Assembly: GCF_900199455.1 (NCBI RefSeq)
Contig: NZ_FZQR01000001.1
Location: forward strand, 558,001 to 622,000
DNA length: 64,000 bases
Direction: 5' to 3'
Source: Mesorhizobium carmichaelinearum
GTDB lineage: Bacteria > Pseudomonadota > Alphaproteobacteria > Rhizobiales > Rhizobiaceae
Within the stretch, counting starts at the first letter, position 1. Every line of letters starts with the position of its first letter. The position numbers were made by a program, and so were the translations under genes. Below are positions 54,054 to 63,107 of the stretch, piece after piece. Below the pieces are notes generated by a model. It saw only the letters and a program-made list of their open reading frames with translations, had not been told where the DNA came from and made no database searches.

Positions 54054-54977
54054 GTGGGCATCTATCTCCCGATTGCGGAAATTTCCGTCAACGTCTTCGT
54101 GCTGCTGGCCATGGGTGCGGCGGTGGGCTTCCTGTCGGGCATGTTCGGCGTCGGCGGCGGCTTCCTCATCACACCGCTCCTGATCTTCTACAACATCCCC
54201 CCAGCGATCGCGGTCGCCACCGGCGCCAACCAGGTCATCGCCTCTTCCGTCTCCGGCGTGCTTTCGCACATGAAGCGAGGTACGCTCGACTTCAAGCTCG
54301 GCGGCGTGCTTCTGGCCGGCGGCATCATCGGCTCCACCGCCGGCATCTACGTCTTTGCCTTCCTGCGCCGGCTCGGCCAGCTCGACCTGTTCATCTCGCT
54401 GCTTTATGTCGTGCTGCTCGGCACGGTCGGCGGGCTGATGCTGGTCGAAAGCATCAACGCACTGCGTGCCACACGCAGTGGTGCCGCCCCGGTGCTGAAG
54501 AAATCCGGCCAGCACAACTGGATCCACCGGCTGCCGCTGAAGATGCGGTTCAGGGCGTCAAAACTGTTCGTCAGCGTCATCCCGGTGCTTGGCCTTGGCG
54601 CCGGCATCGGCTTCCTGTCGTCGATCATGGGTGTCGGCGGCGGCTTCATCATGGTGCCGGCGCTGATCTATCTGCTCAAGGTGCCGACCAATGTCGTTAT
54701 CGGCACCTCGCTGTTCCAGATCATCTTCACGTCCGCCTACACCACGCTGGTCCACGCCACCACCAACCAGACAGTCGATGTCGTGCTGGCCTTCATCCTG
54801 ATGGCGGGTGGCGTGGCCGGCGCGCAATATGGCGCCAAGGCCGGCCAAAGACTGCGCGGCGAGCAGCTCAGGGCGTTGCTGGCCTTGCTGGTGCTGGCCG
54901 TGGCGATCCGGCTCGCCATCGATCTTTTCGTCACCCCGCCCAATCTCTATTCGCTGTCTGCCTTGGGCCTCAACTGA
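54054..54977 (+). CDS. TauE/SafE-family sulfite/organosulfonate exporter
   Basis: This 307-residue inner-membrane protein has about eight to nine helices and the two TauE repeats: AAVGFLSGMFGVGGGFLITPLLIFYNIPPAIAVATGANQ and AGIGFLSSIMGVGGGFIMVPALIYLLKVPTNVVIGTSLFQ. The family exports sulfite, sulfoacetate or other small anions. The GTG at 54054 is the apparent start with a weak ribosome site. It overlaps the next gene by one base (TGATG). Some 3.5 kb downstream is a SoeABC-like enzyme, so a link with sulfite handling is possible but unproved. Confidence 0.9.
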   Translation: MGIYLPIAEISVNVFVLLAMGAAVGFLSGMFGVGGGFLITPLLIFYNIPPAIAVATGANQVIASSVSGVLSHMKRGTLDFKLGGVLLAGGIIGSTAGIYVFAFLRRLGQLDLFISLLYVVLLGTVGGLMLVESINALRATRSGAAPVLKKSGQHNWIHRLPLKMRFRASKLFVSVIPVLGLGAGIGFLSSIMGVGGGFIMVPALIYLLKVPTNVVIGTSLFQIIFTSAYTTLVHATTNQTVDVVLAFILMAGGVAGAQYGAKAGQRLRGEQLRALLALLVLAVAIRLAIDLFVTPPNLYSLSALGLN

Positions 54978-55768
54978 TGATGGCCCCGAAAGCGTTCGCA
55001 GCCGCCATCCTCCTGTCACTGCTTGCGGCCGCCGCGCCGGCGAAGGCACAGACGCCGCTGACGGAAGGGATCCAGATCGGTCTCTCCACCGACAATGTCT
55101 CGATCACCGCTGGCTTTTCCGGCGCCGACCTGACCATCTTCGGCTCGCTGGAAAATCCCGACCCGCTGGTCGCCCGCCAGGGGCGCTACGACGTCATCGT
55201 CGTGCTCGAGGGGCCACCCAAGCCGGTGGTGGTGCGTCGCAAGGACCGGGTGCTCGGCGTGTGGGTCAATCTGGACTCCGAAACCTTCGAGAATGTGCCG
55301 ATGTCCTATTCGGTGGCGACGACGCGGCCGCTGCAGGACATCACCGAACCGAACAGCTACAAGCAGCTATCGCTCGGTGCCTCCAATCTCTACATGCAGC
55401 CCGCCGACGCCGGCGACAGCCCGGCGACGATCGAAGAATTCACCACGGCCTTGCGCGAACGCAAGGCGGCGACCGGCCTCTACAGCGAGAATGTCGGCGG
55501 CGTGCAGTTCCTGTCCCAGAACCTGTTCCGCGCCACCGTGCGGTTGGCGCCGAATGTTCCCGTCGGCACTCACAAGGCACGTGCCTTCCTGTTCAAAAGC
55601 GGCCTGTTCATCAAGGAGAGTTCGGCCCAGCTCGAAATCCGCAAGTCCGGCTTCGAACAGTCGATCTTCCGTGTCGCCCACAACTACTCCTTCCTCTATG
55701 GCGTCTTCGCCATATCGCTGGCCATGCTGACGGGCTGGCTCGGCAGGCTGGTCTTCCGCAAGGATTGA
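54977..55768 (+). CDS. TIGR02186-family membrane-anchored protein
   Basis: This 263-residue protein has a signal peptide (residues 1-22, cleaved near AKA), a periplasmic beta-rich domain (TEGIQIGLSTDNVSITAGFSGADLTIFGSL, then VVVLEGPPKPVVVRRKDRVLGVWVN) and a C-terminal transmembrane helix (YSFLYGVFAISLAMLTGWLG). This is the TIGR02186 family, always found next to a TauE/SafE permease in alphaproteobacteria, so it may be a permease partner. It overlaps tauE by 1 bp. Its molecular role is unknown. Confidence 0.85.
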   Translation: MMAPKAFAAAILLSLLAAAAPAKAQTPLTEGIQIGLSTDNVSITAGFSGADLTIFGSLENPDPLVARQGRYDVIVVLEGPPKPVVVRRKDRVLGVWVNLDSETFENVPMSYSVATTRPLQDITEPNSYKQLSLGASNLYMQPADAGDSPATIEEFTTALRERKAATGLYSENVGGVQFLSQNLFRATVRLAPNVPVGTHKARAFLFKSGLFIKESSAQLEIRKSGFEQSIFRVAHNYSFLYGVFAISLAMLTGWLGRLVFRKD

Positions 55769-55941
55769 GCGTCCAAAAGGGGTTTCCCTTTTCCGCGTCA
55801 TGCTATAGACCGCACCTCCCCGCCCAACGGGCAAGCACGCACAATTCAATTCGGCAGAGCGGTCCGGTCGCCCGGAACCACAGCGCACGCTTCGCCCGCG
55901 AGCGCCGATCCGCTGCCTGCCGCCAATGACAGGAGGCTGCT

Positions 55942-57198
55942 TTGCGACCAGCATTCGCCGGTATCGACTTCGGCACTTCGAACTCCACTGTCGGCGTGGT
56001 CCGCAACGGGCAGCCCCACCTCGTCGCGCTCGAAGACAACCAGGTCACGCTGCCCAGCGCTGTGTTCTTCAATTTCGAGGATGGCCGCATCTGTTTTGGC
56101 CGCCAGGCCATCGCCAACTATACGGACAGCGTTGAAGGTCGGCTGATGCGCTCGCTGAAGAGCGTGCTCGGCAGCTCGCTGGCGCATGAAAAGACGCGCA
56201 TCAAGGCGCGTTCGATCGGCTTCATGGAAATCATCGGCCTGTTCCTCGGGCATCTCAGGAAGAAGCTGGAGGAGGACGGCGGCGACCTGGTCGAGACCGT
56301 GGTGCTCGGCCGCCCGGTGCAATTCGTCGACGACGATGCGCAGGCCGACGCCAATGCCCAGAGCGACCTGGAAAAGGCGGCGCACGCCCAGGGCTTCAAG
56401 CACATCGCCTTCCAGTTCGAGCCGATCGCCGCGGCGCTCGACTACGAGCAGAGGGTGACGCGCGAGGAGCTGGCGCTGATCATCGACATGGGCGGCGGCA
56501 CGTCTGACTTTTCGGTCGTGCGCGTCTCGCCGGAGCGTGCCCGATCCCTTGACCGCAAGGACGACATCCTGGCCAGCCGGGGTGTGCATATTGGCGGTAC
56601 GGATTTCGACCGGCTGCTCAGCATCGCCCATGTCATGCCGCAGCTCGGCTATTTGACACCTACCAAGGACGGCAAGCGCAATCTGCCGGCCAGCTACTTC
56701 ATCGATCTCGCGACATGGCAGCGCATCAACATGGCCTACACCGCCAAGGCGATGACGCATCTGCGCCAGATCCGCTACGAGGCCGCGCGCGCCGACCTTG
56801 TCGACCGCTTCATCCACATCGTCGAGCACCGTTATGGACACGCGCTGGCGGCATTGGTTGAAAAGGCCAAGATCGAGCTGACCGACCTATCATCGGCCGA
56901 AGTCGCGGTGAGGCTGTCCGACGTGAAGTTCGCCGCCGAGATCACGCGCGACGGGCTGGACGCCACCATCAACAGGGACATAGAGCGGGTCACCGCAACG
57001 GTGGCTGAGACCATGCGCGACGCTGGGGTCAAGCCGTCCGACATCACCGCGGTGTTCCTGACCGGCGGCTCGACCGCTATACCGCTGGCAAGACGGGAAA
57101 TCCTGTCGCTGGTGCCGCAGGCTTCCGTCATCGACGGCGACATGTTCGGCTCGGTCGGGCTTGGCCTGGCGCTCGATGCCCAGCGCAAGTTCGGCTGA
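55942..57198 (+). CDS. Hsp70-like ATPase without a substrate-binding domain (YegD-like)
   Basis: This 418-residue actin/Hsp70-fold ATPase has phosphate 1 GIDFGTSNSTVG (residues 7-18), phosphate 2 IIDMGGGTSDFSVV (about 180-193), and the adenosine motif VFLTGGSTAIPLAR near 372. The C-terminal peptide-binding domain of DnaK is absent; the chain ends right after the nucleotide-binding domain. It matches YegD-type Hsp70 homologues, whose function is unclear. The start is TTG at 55942, with AGGAGG five bases upstream, and it gives the complete phosphate 1 motif. Confidence 0.88.
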   Translation: MRPAFAGIDFGTSNSTVGVVRNGQPHLVALEDNQVTLPSAVFFNFEDGRICFGRQAIANYTDSVEGRLMRSLKSVLGSSLAHEKTRIKARSIGFMEIIGLFLGHLRKKLEEDGGDLVETVVLGRPVQFVDDDAQADANAQSDLEKAAHAQGFKHIAFQFEPIAAALDYEQRVTREELALIIDMGGGTSDFSVVRVSPERARSLDRKDDILASRGVHIGGTDFDRLLSIAHVMPQLGYLTPTKDGKRNLPASYFIDLATWQRINMAYTAKAMTHLRQIRYEAARADLVDRFIHIVEHRYGHALAALVEKAKIELTDLSSAEVAVRLSDVKFAAEITRDGLDATINRDIERVTATVAETMRDAGVKPSDITAVFLTGGSTAIPLARREILSLVPQASVIDGDMFGSVGLGLALDAQRKFG

Positions 57199-57335
57199 CC
57201 GGTCCGTTGATATTCAGGTGATGCCGGCCTGCAAATGACCTGCGCTTCCGGTACCCGCGTACCCGAACGTACGCTCCGTTCCGGTTCTCGGAACCAACCA
57301 TTTTCGGCACGGCCTGACCTGAATCTCAGCGAACC

Positions 57336-58229
57336 TCACCCGTGGTCTGCAGACGTACCCAGATGCGCCTTGAGCGCCATCTGGGCCAGGCTTGCCTGGC
57401 GATCGCGGTGCGTGATCATGGCGAAGTCGCGTTTCGGCAGTTCGAGTGGCACGGACCGCAAGCTGCCTTCAGCGACGGCGCGTCCGACAACCAGTTCCGA
57501 AATGATGGTGGCGCCGGCACCCGCCTCGACCGCCTGGCGAACCGCCTCGTTGCTGGGCAGCACCAGGAATATTTGCAGATCGGCAAGCGAAATCCCCTCA
57601 CGCCGCGCCAGATCCTCCAGGACCTCGCGCGTGCCCGAACCGCCCTCGCGGATGATCCAGCGCAGGCCCTTGATATCTGGCCGGCCCGGCGCGGTTTCGA
57701 CGATCTCGGGATGTGACGCGGCAACAACCAGCATCAACCGGTCGGTATCGACCTTGGCGCGGCGCAATATGTCGGATTCGGTGCGCCCCTCGACCAGGCC
57801 GAGATCGGCGGTCCCATCCAGCACGCTGGCCTCGACCTGCCTTGTGTTGCCGATGCTGACGCTCAGCCGTACCGCGGGGTAGGCCTCGTGGAAGGACGCC
57901 AGCCGGCGCGGCAGCCAGTAGCTGGCGATGGTCAGGCTGGCGGCAATCGAAAGACTGCCGGCGACGGTCTGCGAGACATGTTCCAGCACATTGCGGGCGG
58001 CGGCGGCCCGCTCCAGCACGGCCTTGGCCTCCGGCAGGAACCGGTGGCCCGTCTGGGCAAGTTCGATGTTGCGGCCGACGCGGTTGAACAAATGGACGCC
58101 GTGTTGTTCTTCAAGCGCGCGGATGGCGGCTGATGCAGCCGATTGCGAAATGCCCAAAAGCTCCGCCGCCTTGGTCATGTGGCCGCGCTCGGCGACGGCG
58201 ACGAAAATGCGCAACTGGTCAAGGGTCAT
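57336..58229 (-). CDS. LysR-family regulator divergent from the molybdoenzyme operon
   Basis: This is a LysR protein of about 297 residues with an N-terminal helix-turn-helix (MTLDQLRIFVAVAERGHMTKAAELLGISQSAASAAIRALEEQHGVHLFNRVGR) and an effector domain. It is of the CysB/CbbR-like length and resembles regulators next to sulfur or one-carbon oxidation genes. It points away from the SoeABC-like operon, so it is likely that operon's regulator. The ATG at 58229 is chosen over one six codons earlier. Confidence 0.9.
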   Translation of the reverse strand: MTLDQLRIFVAVAERGHMTKAAELLGISQSAASAAIRALEEQHGVHLFNRVGRNIELAQTGHRFLPEAKAVLERAAAARNVLEHVSQTVAGSLSIAASLTIASYWLPRRLASFHEAYPAVRLSVSIGNTRQVEASVLDGTADLGLVEGRTESDILRRAKVDTDRLMLVVAASHPEIVETAPGRPDIKGLRWIIREGGSGTREVLEDLARREGISLADLQIFLVLPSNEAVRQAVEAGAGATIISELVVGRAVAEGSLRSVPLELPKRDFAMITHRDRQASLAQMALKAHLGTSADHG

Positions 58230-58352
58230 GCGCGCATTAAGAACCAATATCGATCGAATTTACAAGAACAACTGATTAGACGGATCGATGTCTTTATTCT
58301 ACTTTTTCAGGCGAAGTTAGAAAAAATTGGCCATCAGGTCGCAGCGCATAAA

Positions 58353-58511
58353 ATGATCGGGCGGTTCAGATCCCTGCTTGCCCATTGGGCCCGTGGCATA
58401 AAGCGGCGGCTGGCCGGCGATCGCTATCACCCGGAAGAGCACTATATGCGCGGCCCCGGGCCGAAGACACGCGCCAAGTCTGCCGGCCGCGCCGGCACCA
58501 CCGGCTCATGA
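58353..58511 (+). CDS. Small basic ORF translationally coupled to the molybdoenzyme
   Basis: This encodes 52 residues, very basic, with no hydrophobic segment (MIGRFRSLLAHWARGIKRRL at the start, then RYHPEEHY and a Lys/Arg/Gly-rich tail). Its TGA overlaps the ATG of the molybdopterin subunit (ATGA). That subunit has no ribosome site of its own, so translation of this ORF could feed it. Conservation in other genomes is unknown; it may instead be a random frame in an AT-poor region. Confidence 0.4.
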   Translation: MIGRFRSLLAHWARGIKRRLAGDRYHPEEHYMRGPGPKTRAKSAGRAGTTGS

Positions 58512-61435
58512 TCCACCCTCCGCGCGGCGCGAATTCGGCACCATCGCAACGCCCGCTTGCCGACACGCGCGCGCCCGATGAAGGTGACGGCGTCGACACC
58601 TCGCCAAGCGTTTCGGACAGCATCGCCAAGACGACCTGCTACATGTGCGCCTGCCGCTGCGGCATCGACGTGCACATCAAGGACGGCAAGGTCCGCTACA
58701 TCAACGGCAACAAGGACCATCCGGTCAATCGCGGCGTGATCTGCGGCAAGGGCAGTTCCGGCATCATGCAGCACTACAGCCCGGCCCGGCTGAAGAAGCC
58801 ACTGCTGCGCACCGGCCCGCGCGGCTCGGGAGAATTCCGCGAGATCGAGTGGGAGGAGGCTTTTTCGATCGCGACGGAGCGGCTCTCGACCATCCGCAGG
58901 ACCGATCCGAAAAAGCTCGCCTTCTTCACCGGCCGCGACCAGTCGCAATCCTTGACCGGCTGGTGGGCGAGCCAGTTCGGCACGCCGAACTTCGCCGCCC
59001 ATGGCGGCTTCTGTTCGGTCAATATGGCGGCCGGGGGCCTCTACACAATCGGCGGCTCGTTCTGGGAGTTCGGCGAGCCGGACTGGGACAACACAAGATA
59101 CTTCATGCTGTTCGGCGTTGCCGAGGACCATGATTCCAACCCGATCAAGATCGGCCTCGGCAAGCTCAAGGCGCGCGGCGCCAAGGTGGTGTCGATCAAT
59201 CCGTGCCGCACCGGCTACAATGCGATTGCCGACGACTGGATCGGCATCCGGCCAGGCACCGACGGCCTGTTCGTCTTCGCGCTCATCCACGAATTGCTGA
59301 AAGCCGGCCGCGTCGATCTCGACTATCTGCTGCGCTACACCAACGCCCATGTCCTCGTCGTGCAGGAGCCTGGCGCCTCCGACGACGGGCTGTTCGTCCG
59401 TGACGCCGACGGCAATCCGCTGGCCTGGGACAGGGTGGCGAAGACCTCCGTCAACGCAGCCGATCCGAAGGCGAAGCCGGCGCTGACCGGCAGCTTCGCA
59501 GTCGGCGGCCGCCGCTGCACGCCGGTGTTCCAGATGATCGCCGACCGCTACCTCGATGACAGCTACGCGCCGGATGCGGTCGCCGAGCGCTGCGGCATTG
59601 CCGCCGATACGATCCGCCGGATCGCCGCTGAACTCGCCCATGTCGCCTTCGAACAGACGATCGAACTGCCTATCGCATGGACCGATTGGGCCGGGCGCCG
59701 GCACGAGACGATCAAGGGCCGGCCGGTTTCGATGCATGCCATGCGCGGCATCTCCGCCCACTCGAACGGTTTTCACACTTGCCGCGCCATCCATCTGCTG
59801 CAGGTGTTGTTGGGCACGGTGGATGTTCCCGGCGGTTTTCGTTTCAAGCCGCCCTACCCCCGGTCGGCGCCGCCGGGTCCGAAACCCGCCGGCAAGAGCG
59901 TCAGGCCGATGACGCCGCTCGACGGCATGCCGCTCGGTTTTGTCTGCGGGCCGGACGATTTGCTGGTCGATGAGGCCGGCAGGCCGACCCGCATCGACAA
60001 AGCCTATTCCTGGGACGCGCCGCTGGCCGCGCACGGCCTGATGCACACCGTCATCCGCAATGCCTGGGCCGGCGACCCGTACCCGATCGACACGTTGATG
60101 ATGTACATGTCGAACATGGCCTGGAATTCCTCGATGAACACTGTCGAGACCATAGCCATGCTGACCGACAGCGATGAGGCGGGCAATTACAAGATCCCCT
60201 TCATCATCTATTCCGACGCCTATTATTCCGAGACCGTGCCGTTCGCCGATCTGGTCCTGCCCGACACCACCTATCTGGAGCGCCATGATTGCATCAGCCT
60301 GCTCGACCGGCCGATCAGCCATGCCGACGGGCCGGGCGATGCCATCCGCCATCCCGTCGTCGAGCCGGACCGCGACGTCAGGCCGTTCCAGTCGGTGCTG
60401 ATCGAACTGGGTGCACGGCTTGGCCTGCCCGGTTTCGTCGATGAGAACGGATCGGCCAAATATGCCGACTATGCCGACTATATCGTCAACCACGAGCGCA
60501 CACCGGGCATCGGACCGCTGGCTGGCTGGCGCGGCAAGGACGGGACGTCGATCGGCAACGGCGAGGCCAATCCGGACCAGTTGCAGCGCTACATCGACAA
60601 TGGCGGCTTCTGGCATCACGACTTCGCTCAGGACCAGCGCTACTACAAGATGGCCAACCGCTCCTATCTCGATTTCGCCGTGCAGATGGGTTTTATCCCG
60701 AAGGCCGAGCCGATCGTCTTCCAGCTCTACTCCGAGCCGTTGCAGCGCTTTCGCCTGGCCGCGCGCGGCCATGGTCGCGTCTTGCCGCCCGAGGGCGAGC
60801 GCCAGCGCATCGAGACCTACATGGATCCGCTGCCGTTCTGGTACATGCCCTTCGAGGAGGCGGTGGTCGACCTCGAAAAATACCCGCTGCACGCGCTGAC
60901 GCAGCGGCCGATGCACATGTATCATTCCTGGGGTTCGCAGAATGCGTGGCTGCGGCAGATCACCAGCCAGAACCGGCTGTTCGTGCATCACCGCGCCGGC
61001 GCCGGTCTCGGTCTCGTCGACGACGACTGGGTGTGGATCGAGAGCATCAACGGCAGGGTGAAGGGGCAGATCAAGCTGGTCGACGGGGTGAACGAAAGCA
61101 CGGTCTGGACCTGGAACGCGATCGGCAAGCGTCGCGGCAGCTGGGGCTTGAAGGACGACGCCGCCGAAAGCAATCGCGGCTTCCTGCTCAACCACATCAT
61201 CGGTGACCAGACATCGGCCGACGCGCAGGGCAAACGCTATTCGAACTCCGATCCGGTCACGGGACAAGCGGCATGGTTCGATTTGCGGGTGCGCGTCGTC
61301 AAATGCAGGGCCGAGGAAGCCGGCTTCACCGAGCCGCAATTCGAGCGTTTTCAGCAACCGCCGCATTTCGAGCCTTCGCCCGACATCCTTCGCTTCGGTG
61401 CTGAATTCCGCATGAACAGGGAAGCCGCCGAATGA
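58508..61435 (+). CDS. Molybdopterin oxidoreductase catalytic subunit (SoeA-like)
   Basis: This 975-residue enzyme of the DMSO-reductase superfamily holds an N-terminal [4Fe-4S] motif with the standard spacing C44-x2-C47-x3-C51-x27-C79. The molybdenum ligand is most likely C169 in GGFCSVN. Further molybdopterin motifs follow, such as WAGDPYPIDTLMMYMSNMAWN and the C-terminal HRAGAGLGLVDDDWVWIES. No twin-arginine signal is present, so the catalytic subunit faces the cytoplasm, as in SoeABC sulfite dehydrogenase. The start ATG at 58508 has no ribosome site but overlaps a small ORF. Formate dehydrogenase or polysulfide reductase are alternatives. Confidence 0.82.
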   Translation: MIHPPRGANSAPSQRPLADTRAPDEGDGVDTSPSVSDSIAKTTCYMCACRCGIDVHIKDGKVRYINGNKDHPVNRGVICGKGSSGIMQHYSPARLKKPLLRTGPRGSGEFREIEWEEAFSIATERLSTIRRTDPKKLAFFTGRDQSQSLTGWWASQFGTPNFAAHGGFCSVNMAAGGLYTIGGSFWEFGEPDWDNTRYFMLFGVAEDHDSNPIKIGLGKLKARGAKVVSINPCRTGYNAIADDWIGIRPGTDGLFVFALIHELLKAGRVDLDYLLRYTNAHVLVVQEPGASDDGLFVRDADGNPLAWDRVAKTSVNAADPKAKPALTGSFAVGGRRCTPVFQMIADRYLDDSYAPDAVAERCGIAADTIRRIAAELAHVAFEQTIELPIAWTDWAGRRHETIKGRPVSMHAMRGISAHSNGFHTCRAIHLLQVLLGTVDVPGGFRFKPPYPRSAPPGPKPAGKSVRPMTPLDGMPLGFVCGPDDLLVDEAGRPTRIDKAYSWDAPLAAHGLMHTVIRNAWAGDPYPIDTLMMYMSNMAWNSSMNTVETIAMLTDSDEAGNYKIPFIIYSDAYYSETVPFADLVLPDTTYLERHDCISLLDRPISHADGPGDAIRHPVVEPDRDVRPFQSVLIELGARLGLPGFVDENGSAKYADYADYIVNHERTPGIGPLAGWRGKDGTSIGNGEANPDQLQRYIDNGGFWHHDFAQDQRYYKMANRSYLDFAVQMGFIPKAEPIVFQLYSEPLQRFRLAARGHGRVLPPEGERQRIETYMDPLPFWYMPFEEAVVDLEKYPLHALTQRPMHMYHSWGSQNAWLRQITSQNRLFVHHRAGAGLGLVDDDWVWIESINGRVKGQIKLVDGVNESTVWTWNAIGKRRGSWGLKDDAAESNRGFLLNHIIGDQTSADAQGKRYSNSDPVTGQAAWFDLRVRVVKCRAEEAGFTEPQFERFQQPPHFEPSPDILRFGAEFRMNREAAE

Positions 61436-62166
61436 CCTGCCTTCCCGCCCACCCCGACAAGAAACTCGGCCTCGTCATCGATCTCGACACCTGCGTCGGT
61501 TGCCAGGCCTGCGTCACCGCCTGCAAGGAATGGAACACCGGCGGCCACATGGCACCGCTGACGGACATCGACCCCTATGGCGGCCATGTCGATGGCGTCT
61601 GGTTCAATCGCGTGCACAGCTATGAGCACACCACCGAGATGGGCGGACGCACGGTCAACTTCCCGCGCTCCTGCCTGCATTGCGAGACGCCGGCCTGCGT
61701 CACCGTTTGCCCGACTGGCGCTTCCTACAAGCGCGCCTCGGACGGCATCGTGCTGGTCGACGAGGACAAATGCATCGGCTGCAAATTGTGCAGCTGGGCC
61801 TGTCCCTATGGGGCGCGCGAATTCGACAGCGATGTCGGCGTCATGAAGAAATGCACGCTGTGCGTCGACCGCATCTACAATGACAATCTGGCCGAAGAGG
61901 ACCGCGTGCCGGCCTGCGTTGCCGCCTGCCCGACCAGTGCCCGGCATTTCGGTGACCTCGGCGATCCCCAGTCGGCCGTCTCGCAACTGGTGGCGGAGCG
62001 CGGCGGCGTCGACCTGATGCCGGAACTCGGCTATCACCCGACCAACAAATACCTGCCGCCGCGCGCCCACACGCAACGCGCCGCATCGGTGCCTGCGAAG
62101 GCGCTGGAGCCGGTGCGGGCCGAAGGCGGCTTCCTCGGCTGGGTCGACCGCATGCTTTCGAACTAG
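61432..62166 (+). CDS. Iron-sulfur subunit with four [4Fe-4S] clusters (SoeB-like)
   Basis: This 244-residue ferredoxin-type subunit has four cysteine clusters (CVGCQACVTACKEW, CLHCETPACVTVCPTG, CIGCKLCSWACPYG, and CTLC with CVAACPTSARHFGD), the pattern of DmsB/PsrB/SoeB. It passes electrons between the molybdenum centre and the quinone pool. Its ATG overlaps the preceding stop by 4 bp (ATGA) and the next gene starts 3 bp after it, so the three form a tight operon. Confidence 0.93.
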   Translation: MTCLPAHPDKKLGLVIDLDTCVGCQACVTACKEWNTGGHMAPLTDIDPYGGHVDGVWFNRVHSYEHTTEMGGRTVNFPRSCLHCETPACVTVCPTGASYKRASDGIVLVDEDKCIGCKLCSWACPYGAREFDSDVGVMKKCTLCVDRIYNDNLAEEDRVPACVAACPTSARHFGDLGDPQSAVSQLVAERGGVDLMPELGYHPTNKYLPPRAHTQRAASVPAKALEPVRAEGGFLGWVDRMLSN

Positions 62167-62169
62167 CCC

Positions 62170-63105
62170 ATGCATCCCGCCTTCTCCGTCGTCTTCTTCA
62201 CCACCGCGACGGGCGCCGGCTACGGCCTGCTGGCGCTGCTTGGCATTTTCGGTGGTTTCCAGATCATCCCCGCCGACTTCTGGCTGGGTATCGTCGGCCT
62301 GGGGCTGGCGCTCGGTTTGATCGCAGCGGGATTGTTGTCCTCGACCGGCCATCTCGGCAGGCCGGAGCGCGCCTGGCGGGCGTTCTCGCAGTGGCGCAGC
62401 TCGTGGCTGTCGCGTGAAGGCGTGGCCTCGGTCATCACCTTCATCCCGGCGGGACTGTTCGGCATCGGCTGGCTGTTCTTTGGCCGCACTGGCGGCTGGG
62501 TGGCCATTGCCGGATTTCTGGCCGCCATCGGTGCGGTCGTCACCGTCTGCACCACAGGGATGATCTATGCGTCGCTAAAGCCGATCGCCCAGTGGCACAG
62601 CCGCTATACTTTGCCGGCTTATCTGATCTTCGCGACCATGACCGGCAGCGTCCTGTTGAACGCGCTGCTGCAGAGCTTCGGTGTCGCCTCGATAGCCGTG
62701 CTGGCGCTCTCGCTGCTTATCACGCTTCTCGGCTGGGGCTGGAAGCTCGCGACCTGGCGGCACAATGACCGGCTCGAGATCCCGACCACCGCCAACACCG
62801 CGACGGGGCTGGCCGGCGGCACGGTGCGGTCGCTGGAATGGCCGCATACCGAGGAAAACTATCTGCTCAAGGAAATGGGCTTTCGCATCGCGCGCAAGCA
62901 CAGCGCCAAGCTGCGCCGGATCACGCAGGCGCTGGCGTTCTGGTTGCCGATGTTGTTGCTGGTTGCCGTCTTCAGCGTGCCATATCCATTCGCAGCGGTG
63001 CTTTCAGCGCTCGCCGCCATCGCCCAGTTCGCCGGCATGCTGGTCGAACGCTGGCTGTTCTTTGCCGAGGCGAAGCACACGGTTACGCTGTACTACGGAC
63101 GTTGA
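62170..63105 (+). CDS. DmsC/NrfD-type membrane anchor (SoeC-like)
   Basis: This 311-residue membrane subunit has eight or nine helices and the DmsC family pattern: VFFTTATGAGYGLLALLGIF at the start, STGHLGRPERAWRAFSQWRSSWLSREGV and a C-terminal RWLFFAEAKHTVTLYYGR. It anchors the iron-sulfur and molybdenum subunits to the cytoplasmic membrane and exchanges electrons with quinone. With the two upstream genes it completes a SoeABC-like complex. Confidence 0.9.
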   Translation: MHPAFSVVFFTTATGAGYGLLALLGIFGGFQIIPADFWLGIVGLGLALGLIAAGLLSSTGHLGRPERAWRAFSQWRSSWLSREGVASVITFIPAGLFGIGWLFFGRTGGWVAIAGFLAAIGAVVTVCTTGMIYASLKPIAQWHSRYTLPAYLIFATMTGSVLLNALLQSFGVASIAVLALSLLITLLGWGWKLATWRHNDRLEIPTTANTATGLAGGTVRSLEWPHTEENYLLKEMGFRIARKHSAKLRRITQALAFWLPMLLLVAVFSVPYPFAAVLSALAAIAQFAGMLVERWLFFAEAKHTVTLYYGR

Positions 63106-63107
63106 GG

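Noticed and set aside
58442..61366. A 974-codon open frame antisense to the SoeA-like gene
   Set aside because: It mirrors the coding frame of a recognised enzyme in GC-rich DNA. It has no motif, no signal and the low-complexity His/Asp/Val pattern of shadow frames.
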